Assembly (NCBI GenBank): GCA_963788965.1
Contig: CAWBIK010000006.1
Span: 868,001 to 932,000 of the forward strand
DNA length: 64,000 nt
Origin: QHXQ01 sp963788965
GTDB taxonomy: Bacteria; Acidobacteriota; Blastocatellia; Pyrinomonadales; Pyrinomonadaceae
Direction: 5' to 3'
A model generated the notes under the pieces. The model did not search any database. It had not been told where the DNA came from and worked only from the letters and a program-made list of their open reading frames with translations. This document shows positions 43,791 to 52,410 of the stretch, piece by piece. Made by a program: the position numbers and the translations under genes. Position 1 is the first letter of the stretch. Every line of letters starts with the position of its first letter.

Positions 43791-45332
43791 ATGACAGACC
43801 AACCAACAAACAAAGCCGCCGCCAACATGCGCCAACTGCTCGAAGAGAGAGCCGCCGCAACGCCCGACCAGCATTTGCTTTTCTCCGAGGCCGACGGCCG
43901 CCGCTGGACCTACAGCGAGTTCGATGCGGCGGTCAACCGCACGGCGAACATGCTCGCGGCTCGCGGCATCACGAAGGGCGACGTGATCAGCCTGCTGTTG
44001 CCCAATAGCGCCGAATACATCATCGCTTATTTTGCCTGCTTCAAACTCGGCGCGCTCGCCGGCCCCGTCAACTCACTGTTGAAGGGCGAAGAGATCGAAT
44101 ATGTCGTCAACAACTCGGAAGCGAAGTTGTTGCTCGTCCATTCACAGTTCCGCGCCGAAGTGGACGCGACGCGTGAGAGATTGCAGACACTCGATGCGGT
44201 GATTGAGTTCGACGACTACGCGGCCGTCGTCAGCGAATATGACGCAACGCCGGACACGTCATGGTACGAACACGCACAAACACGCGACGACGAAGCAATC
44301 ATCATCTACACTTCGGGCACGACGGGCAAACCGAAAGGCTGTCTGCTCACACACGGCAACCTGCTCGCCAACGCGCAGCAGATCACAAACTGGTTGCAGT
44401 TCACCGACAAGGATCGACTGCTCACGGTGATGCCGCTCTTTCACATGAACGCGGTGATGGCGACGACGATCTCCGCGCTCTACGCGGGCGGCTCAACGGT
44501 CGTTAGCCCGCGCTTCTCCGCGTCGCGCTTCTGGTCAATCATCTCCGACTATCAGATCACTTCAGTCGGCACGGTCGCCACGATGCTCTCGATGTTGCTC
44601 GCGCGTTTCCCCGACGGCGTGCCCGCCGACTGCAAGACCGATCAGTTTCGCTTCTGCCTCTGCGGCTCCGCGCCCGTCCCGGCTGAAGTCATACGCCGCT
44701 TTGAAGCGACGTTCGACACGTTTGTTATCGAAGGTTATGGCTTGTCCGAATCAACTGTGCGCGCGACGTTCAACCCGCCGGATGCGCGACGGCGGCCCGG
44801 CTCTGCGGGTCAACCCATCGGCAACGAGATGCGCGTCGTGGACGAAGACGACAGGGAAGTGCCCGACGGCGAACGCGGCGAGATCGTCCTGCGCGGCCCG
44901 AACATCTTCAAAGGCTACTTCAAGAACGACGCGGCCACCGCGCACGCCTTTCGCGGCGGCTGGTTTCACACGGGCGACATCGGCTACCGCGACGCAGACG
45001 GCTTCTATTACATCGTGGATCGCAAGTCTGACATGATCATACGCGGCGGGGAGAACATCTATCCGCGCGAGATCGACGAAGTGCTATACAACCATCCGGC
45101 GGTCGCCGCCGCCGCCACGGTCGGCGTGCCCGATGAACTATACGGCGAAGAGGTGGCCGCTTTCGTCGTCCTCAAAGACGGCGCGCAAGCGACCGCGCAA
45201 GAGTTGATCGACTTCTGCCGCGCGCGTCTCGCCGACTTCAAGTGCCCCAAGCAAGTGCGCCTGCTGGCGGAACTGCCGAAGGGGCCGACGGGCAAGGTCT
45301 TGAAGCGCGAACTGACGCGGCTCTATACATGA
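43791..45332 (+). CDS. AMP-dependent acyl-CoA synthetase/ligase
   Basis: 513-aa adenylate-forming enzyme that activates a carboxylic acid to its CoA thioester. Motifs are IIYTSGTTGKPKGCLL (P-loop), EGYGLSEST, WFHTGDIGYRDADG and the C-terminal PTGKVLKREL catalytic Lys. It is of the CaiC/fatty-acid/propionyl size class. ATG 43791 is chosen; a GTG at 43731 is in frame but adds an unconserved leader. It diverges from the aldehyde dehydrogenase, so an acid produced by the pyrimidine route (malonate) is one possible substrate, but the sequence does not show this. Confidence 0.9.
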   Translation: MTDQPTNKAAANMRQLLEERAAATPDQHLLFSEADGRRWTYSEFDAAVNRTANMLAARGITKGDVISLLLPNSAEYIIAYFACFKLGALAGPVNSLLKGEEIEYVVNNSEAKLLLVHSQFRAEVDATRERLQTLDAVIEFDDYAAVVSEYDATPDTSWYEHAQTRDDEAIIIYTSGTTGKPKGCLLTHGNLLANAQQITNWLQFTDKDRLLTVMPLFHMNAVMATTISALYAGGSTVVSPRFSASRFWSIISDYQITSVGTVATMLSMLLARFPDGVPADCKTDQFRFCLCGSAPVPAEVIRRFEATFDTFVIEGYGLSESTVRATFNPPDARRRPGSAGQPIGNEMRVVDEDDREVPDGERGEIVLRGPNIFKGYFKNDAATAHAFRGGWFHTGDIGYRDADGFYYIVDRKSDMIIRGGENIYPREIDEVLYNHPAVAAAATVGVPDELYGEEVAAFVVLKDGAQATAQELIDFCRARLADFKCPKQVRLLAELPKGPTGKVLKRELTRLYT

Positions 45333-45347
45333 ACGTCTGCAACTGAC

Positions 45348-46322
45348 ATGGCGCAACTCAAGGACAAGATTCAGAACGCTCTGGACGAAGCCCGCATGCT
45401 GGTGCTCGGCTCGCAGATTCTGGTCGGCTTTGAATATCGCTCGGCCTTCGAGCCGGTCTTCGAGCGGCTGCCGTGGGATTCGCAGTACGTCAAGCTGATC
45501 TCATTGGGCATCATGCTCGTCGGCGTCGTGCTCATCATGTGGCCTTCGGCTTATCACCAGATCGTCGCGCGCGGTGAGGACCGGGAAGACGTGCATCGTT
45601 TCACCACGCGCGTGCTTGATTGCGCGTTGTTGCCGCTGGCGTTGGGGCTTGGTTTGGACGTGTATGTCGCGGTCGAGATCGTGCATGGGCGCACGCCGGG
45701 TGTGGTCGCCGGTCTGTGCGTGTTGGCGGTGGCGCTCTTTTTCTGGTACGGACTTGAGCTATGGCGGCGACGCGGGCGTGCGGCCGTGATCGAACGTGAG
45801 AAGGAGCAGGAGATGAGCAAGGCGCAGGCTGATAAAGAATCGGGCGCGACGAAGACGACGGACAAGATCAAGCACGTGCTGACCGAGGCGCGCACTGTGT
45901 TGCCGGGTGCGCAGGCGCTACTGGGCTTCGCTTTCATCAGTATGTTCACGGACGCGTTTCAGCACTTACCCGGTTCATCGAAGGCCGTGCATCTCATCTG
46001 CCTCGGTCTGGTCGCGCTGAGCATCATCCTGTTGATGACGCCGGCCGCTTATCATCGCATCGTCGAGCGTGGTGAAGAGACTGAACATTTTCATCGGTTC
46101 GCCAGTCGCATCCTGTTGGCGGCCATGATCCCGCTCGCGCTCGGCGTGACCGGCGACTTCTTCGTCGTCTTGCGCAAGGTGACGGAGCACACGACGCTGT
46201 CCGCCCTCATCGCCGCCGTGCTGCTCGCGTTTGTTTACGGCCTCTGGTTCGGTTACACCTGCTATCTCCGGCGGCGACACACGCACAGCGCGGCCCGCGC
46301 GGCCGTTGTTTCCGGTGATTAA
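45348..46322 (+). CDS. Internally duplicated DUF6328 membrane protein
   Basis: 324-aa membrane protein made of two copies of the DUF6328 unit. Copy 1 (about 1-145) has LDEARMLVLGSQILVGFEY, PSAYHQIVARGEDREDVHRF and a C-terminal helix pair. Copy 2 (about 165-315) has LTEARTVLPGAQALLGFAF, PAAYHRIVERGEETEHFHRF and the same helices. Each copy has about four hydrophobic segments; a charged linker (EREKEQEMSKAQADKES) joins them. The conserved His and acidic residues in the YHxIVxRGE segment are striking. The function is unknown. It lies 15 bp after the synthetase gene. Confidence 0.8.
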   Translation: MAQLKDKIQNALDEARMLVLGSQILVGFEYRSAFEPVFERLPWDSQYVKLISLGIMLVGVVLIMWPSAYHQIVARGEDREDVHRFTTRVLDCALLPLALGLGLDVYVAVEIVHGRTPGVVAGLCVLAVALFFWYGLELWRRRGRAAVIEREKEQEMSKAQADKESGATKTTDKIKHVLTEARTVLPGAQALLGFAFISMFTDAFQHLPGSSKAVHLICLGLVALSIILLMTPAAYHRIVERGEETEHFHRFASRILLAAMIPLALGVTGDFFVVLRKVTEHTTLSALIAAVLLAFVYGLWFGYTCYLRRRHTHSAARAAVVSGD

Positions 46323-46353
46323 CGCGCGTCAGTGTGCGCGGCAAAAAATTGTG

Positions 46354-46382
46354 TTGACAGCGGCCGGCAACAGGCGTAGTCT
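46354..46382 (+). promoter_or_regulatory. Candidate sigma-70-type promoter for the di-haem oxidoreductase gene
   Basis: TTGACA (46354-46359), a 17-bp spacer and TAGTCT (46377-46382). It lies in the 489-bp gene-free stretch 46323-46811, giving a possible leader of over 400 nt. The rest of the stretch is C-rich on the plus strand from about 46490 to 46620 and shows no recognisable element. Confidence 0.45.
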
Positions 46383-46811
46383 GTGCCCGCTTATCGTTCT
46401 CCTTAAATTAGTTCAGGCCGTCTATCAGTTTATTTGCAATGTCCCCGGTTGCGCGTAAGCTGAGCAGGAGTCGTCAACGTCAGGTTCACGGTTGTCCTCC
46501 CCTGTCAGGCCCCACCTCACAATTTCCCCAGACCCGCCCCCATATATTGTCGTCGTGCCCTGAGTGTTACCCCACGCTCTGATTAACCCTCTCATATAAC
46601 CCCCGCAGGTTCCGAGAAGGACACCTCCCTTCGACTCCGGCTTCTTTGTCTAAACGGCGAAGCCGAAGGCGGCGCTGCTTCTCATTCACACGCGCTTGCA
46701 GACAACTGGTGACCGACCACTCAACCGAGCCTCATGCGCAACCGCCGAGGTTGCTTTCACGCTTGAACCACCTGCCTCGTGTCCGGGTTCAAGCACAAGG
46801 AGGAACGAAAG

Positions 46812-48569
46812 ATGTACCGCTTGAAAATCTTCACTCTGATTATCTTCATTGCGTTAGCCACAACGCTCATCGCCTCGAACTGGAAGACCAGTAGTCAGAC
46901 TTCAGATATGGCCAGCGCGCAAGCTGCCGCCCCGGCCGCCGACGAAGAGGTTGAAACGGAAAACGTTGCCGGCGCGGATCAAGCAAACAAGGTGAGCAAC
47001 ACTGGCGTGGACGTGACCGAATCGCGAGCCACCGACACCGAAGGCTCAGACCCGAACTCGGATGCCAACTTCAGTTTCGACACAGAGAAAGACCCGGCCG
47101 CGGCCGGGGGCACCACGTCGCCCGACAAGGGCGCGGCCCCGGCGCAAGATGAAACTGCCAAAGGCGCACCCGCGCCCAATGCCCCGTGCCTGATTCCATT
47201 CAGTAACGCGCCCGCCGACTTCGACGACAAGACCAACGGCTTCATCCCGCAGCCCACGTTCGACGCCGACAAGGTTGCGTTCGAGGAACGCGAGGAAATT
47301 ACGCCGGACGGCCTCGGGCCGGTGTACAACGCGCAGGCTTGCAGCGAGTGTCACCAGAACCCTGTGACTGGTGCGATCAGCCAGATCAATGAACTGCGCG
47401 CCGGCCACAACGTCAGGGTCAACAGCCCGTGGGGCTTGGTGACGATCTTCAAAGACGCACCCGGCGGCTCGCTCATCAACGACCGCTCGATCCCGACCGC
47501 CAACACTTTGACGCCGCCCTTCTTCGGCGCGAAGCTACAAGAGCGCGTGCCGCCGCTGCTGACTGCCGCCGTCGTTAGCGGCCCGGCGCTCAAGCGCGAA
47601 GAGAAAGTTCGCACTTTCCGCACGTCGCTCAACACGCTTGGCGACGGCTTCGTCGAGTCCGTGCCCGACGGCACGTTGCTGGCCATCTCGTTCTTCCAGA
47701 ACATCATCACCGGCGGCGCGATCCGTGGGCAAGCCATCGCCGTGCCCGTGCTGGAAGCGAACATCAACACCAACCCCGACTGCGCGAACCCGAACCTGCC
47801 GTGCAAACGGCGCATCGGCCGTTTCGGGTGGAAAGATCAGCACGCCAGCCTGCTCTCGTTCTCCGGCGACGCGTATCGCAACGAGATGGGCATCACCAAC
47901 TTCCTCGTCCGCGTCGAGAACACGTCGCTCGGACGCTCGGTTGCGGCCTTTGATCCAGTGCCCGATCCGCCGCCCTTCGCCGAAGATCAGGTGCAGGACT
48001 TCAAGTTGTTCGCCGAGTTCATGCGCGCCACCAAAGCGCCGCCGCGTGATCCCGACATCATCAACCAGTTCAATGCGTCCATCGTTCGCGGGCGCAAACT
48101 CTTCTCGAACATGCCGCCCGCTAACGGCGACAACGCGCGTTATAGTTGTGCCACCTGCCACATACCCGCGCTCGTCACCGCGCCGCCCTGCACCGTCATC
48201 AACAACGGGCACTTCACCGTGCCGGTTGCGTTGGGCAACAAGGTCTTCCGGCCCTTCAGCGACTTCCTGTTGCACGACGTAGGCACGGGCGACGGCATCG
48301 TGCAGAACGGGCCGCAGGACGACACCGTCCCGGCGCGCTGGTCCACGCGCAACAAGGTTCGCACGCCGCCGCTTTGGGGCGTCCGCACGCGCGACCGTCT
48401 GATGCATGATGGCAACTCGCTGACCTTCATGGAAGCCATCATGACCCACGCGGGCGAAGCCTCTTCGGTCATCACGCGCTTCAACGCGCTGCCGGTCGAA
48501 GTGGGCGGCGTGTGTTTCGGCCCAAGCGGCTGCAAGGAAGACATCATCCGCTTCCTTGAATCGCTGTAA
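46812..48569 (+). CDS. Di-haem oxidoreductase family protein (DHOR, MauG-like)
   Basis: 585-aa exported c-type cytochrome. ATG 46812 follows a strong AAGGAGG Shine-Dalgarno and opens a signal peptide (YRLKIFTLIIFIALATTLIAS). A low-complexity Ala/Glu/Asp region extends to about residue 120. Two haem-binding CxxCH motifs follow, CSECH (~180) and CATCH (~445), with the DHOR-type TPPLWGVRTRDRLMHDG near the C-terminus. Members are thiol or quinol-linked periplasmic oxidoreductases related to bacterial di-haem peroxidases. The physiological partner is unknown. A long hairpin terminator follows. Confidence 0.87.
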   Translation: MYRLKIFTLIIFIALATTLIASNWKTSSQTSDMASAQAAAPAADEEVETENVAGADQANKVSNTGVDVTESRATDTEGSDPNSDANFSFDTEKDPAAAGGTTSPDKGAAPAQDETAKGAPAPNAPCLIPFSNAPADFDDKTNGFIPQPTFDADKVAFEEREEITPDGLGPVYNAQACSECHQNPVTGAISQINELRAGHNVRVNSPWGLVTIFKDAPGGSLINDRSIPTANTLTPPFFGAKLQERVPPLLTAAVVSGPALKREEKVRTFRTSLNTLGDGFVESVPDGTLLAISFFQNIITGGAIRGQAIAVPVLEANINTNPDCANPNLPCKRRIGRFGWKDQHASLLSFSGDAYRNEMGITNFLVRVENTSLGRSVAAFDPVPDPPPFAEDQVQDFKLFAEFMRATKAPPRDPDIINQFNASIVRGRKLFSNMPPANGDNARYSCATCHIPALVTAPPCTVINNGHFTVPVALGNKVFRPFSDFLLHDVGTGDGIVQNGPQDDTVPARWSTRNKVRTPPLWGVRTRDRLMHDGNSLTFMEAIMTHAGEASSVITRFNALPVEVGGVCFGPSGCKEDIIRFLESL

Positions 48570-48596
48570 CCGACACCGCGATTGCTTCGTGGCAGA

Positions 48597-48679
48597 AATG
48601 ACGGAAGGCGGCATGATGAACGATGAATGACAGATGAACTGTTTGCCGTTCATCATTCATCATGCCGCCTTCCGTCATT
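48597..48679. terminator. Hairpin with 24-bp perfect stem after the di-haem gene
   Basis: Arms 48597-48620 and 48656-48679 are perfect complements over 24 bp, extended inward by CGATGAA/TTCATCA with one mismatch. It starts 28 bp after the stop codon. The stem contains GATGAATGA words like the spacer at 13798. Confidence 0.75.
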
Positions 48680-48867
48680 CGTCATCTCGGCCACGTCTTA
48701 GTAGCGGGTTCTATTTGTTGTTAAGACAAGGCCGTTTTGCCGCGCCAAATTAAATGTTGACTCAACGCGGCAAGGCATACTCTCACGGCTAAACGGACTG
48801 ACAAGCGAACGACAAACCGGCCCGCATTTACGTGGCGGGCGTAGACACTAAGGAAGGGGAAACGATT

Positions 48868-49020
48868 ATGGGCCTGATCTTGCTCATCATCCTGATCCTG
48901 TTGCTCGTCGGCGCGTTGCCGTCGTGGCCGCACAGTCGCAGTTGGGGCTACTATCCGAGCGGCGGCCTCGGCCTCGTCTTGCTGATCGTGCTCATCCTAT
49001 TGTTGCTCGGTCGCATTTGA
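48868..49020 (+). CDS. DUF3309 small membrane protein
   Basis: 50-aa protein with two hydrophobic helices (LILLIILILLLVGALP and GLVLLIVLILLLLGRI) around the conserved PHSRSWGYYPSGG centre, a near-perfect match to the DUF3309 consensus. ATG 48868 follows AAGGAAGGGGAAACGATT, a good Shine-Dalgarno. The family is often induced under stress in soil bacteria, but its function is unknown. It is surrounded by non-coding DNA, so likely monocistronic. Confidence 0.9.
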   Translation: MGLILLIILILLLVGALPSWPHSRSWGYYPSGGLGLVLLIVLILLLLGRI

Positions 49021-49125
49021 GCGCGCCGCTGGCACATGACACATTGACGAGGCCGGCGAGCCGAAGTTGCGCGCGGCGTGCTGCTCGCGGAGAATAGCGC
49101 GCATTTGTGATGGAGGTCGCATGCG

Positions 49126-50638
49126 TTGCCCAGTAGAGTCCGCGCCCGCGTCCGGCTGATCGGCGTGCTCCTGTTTGAAGTTCTGGCGCTCGCCGTCGCG
49201 GCGCACGCGCAAGCCGAGTTGCGTTGGGGCGCGGACCCGTCGGGCGGCGCGCCTTACGTCTACGCCGATCCGGCGCAACCCTGAACAATACATCGGCTAC
49301 GAACACGAACTGGTTGCGGCGCTCGCCGCGGCCATGAAGCGCCAGCCGCGCTTCGTCCCGACGGATTGGGAAACCATCGTCTCGTCTTTGCGGCGTGGCG
49401 AGTTCGACGTGATCGTCAACGGCTTAGAGCCGACCGCCGACCGCGCGAAACAGATTCTCTTCAGCAAGCCTTACTACGTCTTCCAACTGCAACTCACAGT
49501 GCGACAAACAGAGACGCGCATCAACGCGCTCGCCGATTGTCGCACGCGCACGGTCGGCACGTTGGCGAACACCGCCGCGTCGCGTCTGCTCGCGCAAGAG
49601 CAGATTCCGTTTCGCAGTTATGCCGATCCGGTCGGCGCGTATCGTGATCTTGAACTGAAGCGCATCGACGCCGTGTTGATGGACGTGCCGATGGAGATGT
49701 TCTACGCGCGCCGCAATCCGCGCTTCAAACCGGCTGGCGCACCCATTCAACCGGGCACTTATGTCATCGGCTTGCGGCAGGGCGACGAGGCGTTGAAGGC
49801 GCAGGTCGATGCGGGGCTTGACCAGATCATGCGCGACGGCACGCTCGAACGCATCCTGCGCAAATGGAATCTGTGGGATGAGCGCCAAGTTGAGTTGCGC
49901 GCTCAACTCGATGCGCCGCCACAAACGACGGACGCGAACAAGTTCGAGTTGACGGACGCGGCCTTCAACTGGCCCGAAGCCATCGTGCGTTTGGCGCGTG
50001 CGGCGCTCGTCACCGTGTTGCTCGCCTTCGGTGCGATGGTGATCGCGGTCGTCTTGGGCATGCCGCTCGCGCTCGGTCAGTCGCGTGGGCCGCGTTGGTT
50101 GCAACTGCTATGCACAACTTATGTCGAGTTCTTTCGCGGCACGCCTGTCCTCGTTCAACTGTTGTTTCTATATTTTGGGCTGCCGCGTTTCGGCGTGGCG
50201 ATGCCGGGGTGGCTGACGGCGCTCATCGGGTTAGGTCTGAATTACGCTGCTTACGAGTCGCAGGTTTACCGCGCCGCGCTCGAAGCGATCCCGCGCGGGC
50301 AATGGGAAGTGGCTTATTCGCTCGGCATGAATCCGTTGCTCGCGTTCCGGCGCATCATCATGCCGCAAGCGTTTCGCATCGCGCTGCCGCCGATGACGAA
50401 CGATTTCGTCTCACTCTTCAAAGACACTTCGGTTGCGTTCGCCATCTCAGTCTGGGAATTGGCGACCGCGTACCGCGAGTTAGCGAACGCGACGGGCGAG
50501 TTCCTGCTGCTCGGCCTCATCGTGTCGGCGTTCTATCTGGCGATGAGTTTGCCGATGGCACACTTCGCGCGCCGACTTGAACGACGCATGCAACGCCGGC
50601 AAGTCGTCGAGCAAACAAACGCGGAGACAGTCGCATGA
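49126..50638 (+). CDS. Amino-acid ABC transporter: substrate-binding protein fused to permease (one frameshift)
   Basis: About 503 aa after correction. An N-terminal signal peptide (RLIGVLLFEVLALAVAAHAQ) leads to a family 3 solute-binding domain (about 30-255, GYEHELVAALAAAMKR, DFDVIVNG-type core, TVGTLANTAASRLL). A GlnP/HisM-type permease domain follows (about 280-490; EAIPRGQWEVAYSLGMNPLLAFRRI is the EAA-like loop). The signal peptide is in another frame; removing one G at 49272-49273 joins it through ADPRNPEQYIGY. I take the TTG at 49126 after GGAGG as start; ATG 49121 is out of frame. The ATPase gene overlaps by ATGA. The substrate is probably a polar amino acid. Confidence 0.82.
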
Positions 50639-51374
50639 TCAAGGTCGAACGCATCGAGAAGAGAATCAACGGCAACTTGATCCTGCGCGGCATTAGCTGC
50701 GACGTGGCGGCGCAGACTGTGCTCGGCGTCATCGGCGGATCGGGCAGCGGCAAGACGACGCTGCTGCGTTGTCTCAATGGTTTGGAGCGCATCGACGGTG
50801 GCACGCTCGACTGTGACGGCGTGCGGCTTGACGCGAAACTTGACGAAGCGACCTATCGCCGCCGCGTCAAAGAACTAAGGCGCAAGGTCGGGATGGTCTT
50901 TCAACATCTGCACCTGTTCCCGCATCTGACCGCGCTCGGCAACATCATCGAAGCGCCCGTCCACGTCCTCAATATGCCGCGCCGCGAAGCCGAGACGCAC
51001 GCACATGAACTGCTCGCCTCGGTCGGCCTCGCGCAATCGGCGGTCGTTATCCCGAATCGCTGTCGGGTGGCGAGCAACAACGCGTGGCGATTGCCCGCGC
51101 GCTCGCCATGCGCCCGCGCGTGTTACTTTTCGACGAGCCGACTTCGGCGCTCGACCCGCGCCGGGTCACGGAGATGCGCGCGCTCTTGCGCAAGTTCGCC
51201 GCCGCCGGGCACACGATGGTGGTCGTCTCGCACTCCATCGGTTTTCTCGACGGGCTGGCCGACAATCTCTTATATATGGAAGCGGGCGCGGCTATCGAAT
51301 ACGGCCCGACCGCGCAACTGCTGCAAGCGCCGCAAGACGCACGCACGAAAGAGTTCGTCCAACAAGCGCATTGA
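50635..51374 (+). CDS. Amino-acid ABC transporter ATP-binding protein (one frameshift)
   Basis: About 246-aa ATPase of the GlnQ/HisP class that powers the upstream SBP-permease fusion. Walker A is GGSGSGKTTLLR, Q-loop VGMVFQHLHLFPH, Walker B VLLFDEPTSALDP, switch His in VVVSHSIGFL. The frame breaks near 51042 just before the signature. Adding one base restores RYPESLSGGEQQRVAIARAL, the ABC signature. The start ATG overlaps the permease stop (ATGA), so the two genes are translationally coupled. I consider the break a likely sequencing error. Confidence 0.87.
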
Positions 51375-51378
51375 CGCA

Positions 51379-51439
51379 AGGTTTCAGGGTTCAAGTTGGA
51401 AACCGTCCGGCTGAGCTTGAAACTTGAATGCTGAAACCT
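51379..51439. terminator. Compound hairpin of GGTTTCAG / TTCAAGTT words
   Basis: AGGTTTCAG (51379-51387) pairs with CTGAAACCT (51431-51439) and TTCAAGTT (51390-51397) with AACTTGAA (51421-51428). It lies immediately after the ATPase stop and before the MBL-fold gene. Confidence 0.6.
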
Positions 51440-51452
51440 GAAACTAGCTCAC

Positions 51453-52328
51453 ATGGTGAAACTTGCGCTACGTCTGCCGGAGAATGTGCCGGGTGATTTT
51501 TATGTGGACGCGTCGTGTATCGACTGCGACGCGTGCCGGCAGATCGCGCCCGAAGTGTTCCGCGATCACGGCGAGCAGACGAGCGTGCATCATCAGCCGG
51601 TGACGGACGAAGAGGTGCGGCGCGCGTTGATGGCGCTCGTTGCGTGCCCGACCGCATCCATCGGCACGACCGCGCGGTTAGACAAACGCATCGGCATCGA
51701 CGCTTTCCCCGTTCGCGTCGCGGAGAATGTTTATTTTTGCGGCTTCACTTCAGAGCATAGCTTCGGCGCGTGGAGTTATCTGATCGTGCGGCCCGATGAG
51801 GCTGGCGGCAACGTGCTCGTAGATTCGCCGCGCTACGCCACGCAACTCGGCAAACGGATCGAGGCGACGGGCGGTGTTCGTTTGATGTTTCTCTCGCACC
51901 GCGACGACATTGCGGATCACGCGCGTTATGCCGCGCGGTTTCATTGCCGCCGCATCATGCACGCCGACGACCACGCCGCGCGTCACGGCGTCGAACAGAT
52001 TATCGACGGCCTCGACCCTGTGCGCTTAGACGACGAACTCACCGTCATCCCCACGCCCGGCCACACGCGCGGGCACATGGTCTTGCTCTACCGCGACAAG
52101 TTTCTTTTCACAGGCGATCATCTCGCGTGGTCGCCCGCGCGCGCGACGCTCACGGCCTTTCGCAATGCCTGCTGGTATTCGTGGTCGGAGCAGACACGCT
52201 CGATGGAGCGATTGCTTGATTATCGGTTTGAATGGGTGCTGCCCGGCCACGGACGCATACACCACGCGAGCGCCGACGAGATGCACGCGCACCTGCAACG
52301 TTGTGTTGCGTGGATGAAGACGAAGTAG
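51453..52328 (+). CDS. Ferredoxin / metallo-beta-lactamase fold fusion protein
   Basis: 291 aa. The N-terminus (about 15-75) is a small ferredoxin domain with CIDCDACRQIAPEVF and a later ACPTASI Cys-Pro pair, enough for one [4Fe-4S] or [3Fe-4S] cluster. The C-terminal domain (about 85-285) is a metallo-beta-lactamase fold with LSHRDDIADH (a variant of HxHxDH), PTPGHTRGHM, FTGDHLAWS and LPGHGRIHH. The first histidine pair differs from the standard HxHxDH. Fusions of this kind occur in many bacteria and archaea as putative redox-linked hydrolases; the reaction is unknown. It starts with ATG directly after a word-repeat hairpin. Confidence 0.85.
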   Translation: MVKLALRLPENVPGDFYVDASCIDCDACRQIAPEVFRDHGEQTSVHHQPVTDEEVRRALMALVACPTASIGTTARLDKRIGIDAFPVRVAENVYFCGFTSEHSFGAWSYLIVRPDEAGGNVLVDSPRYATQLGKRIEATGGVRLMFLSHRDDIADHARYAARFHCRRIMHADDHAARHGVEQIIDGLDPVRLDDELTVIPTPGHTRGHMVLLYRDKFLFTGDHLAWSPARATLTAFRNACWYSWSEQTRSMERLLDYRFEWVLPGHGRIHHASADEMHAHLQRCVAWMKTK

Positions 52329-52334
52329 GAAAGA

Positions 52335-52402
52335 TAACCACCAAGAAAAGCCACGAAAGACGACCTTTGATCATCTTTCGTGGCTTCGTGTCTTGGTGGT
52401 TA
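52335..52402. repeat. Palindromic repeat (TAACCACCAAG family)
   Basis: TAACCACCAAG (52335-52345) pairs with CTTGGTGGTTA (52392-52402) and GCCACGAAAGA (52350-52360) with TCTTTCGTGGC (52374-52384). It separates the convergent MBL-fold and cytochrome genes. Confidence 0.75.
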
Positions 52403-52410
52403 ATCGCGGA

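Noticed and set aside
46646..46894. Small Arg-rich open frame upstream of the di-haem gene
   Set aside because: It overlaps the true start in another frame and has no ribosome binding site or family resemblance.
50635..51414. Truncated ABC ATPase as a true pseudogene
   Set aside because: A single inserted base restores the ABC signature and the rest of the ATPase; the pattern of breaks across the window favours sequencing error.
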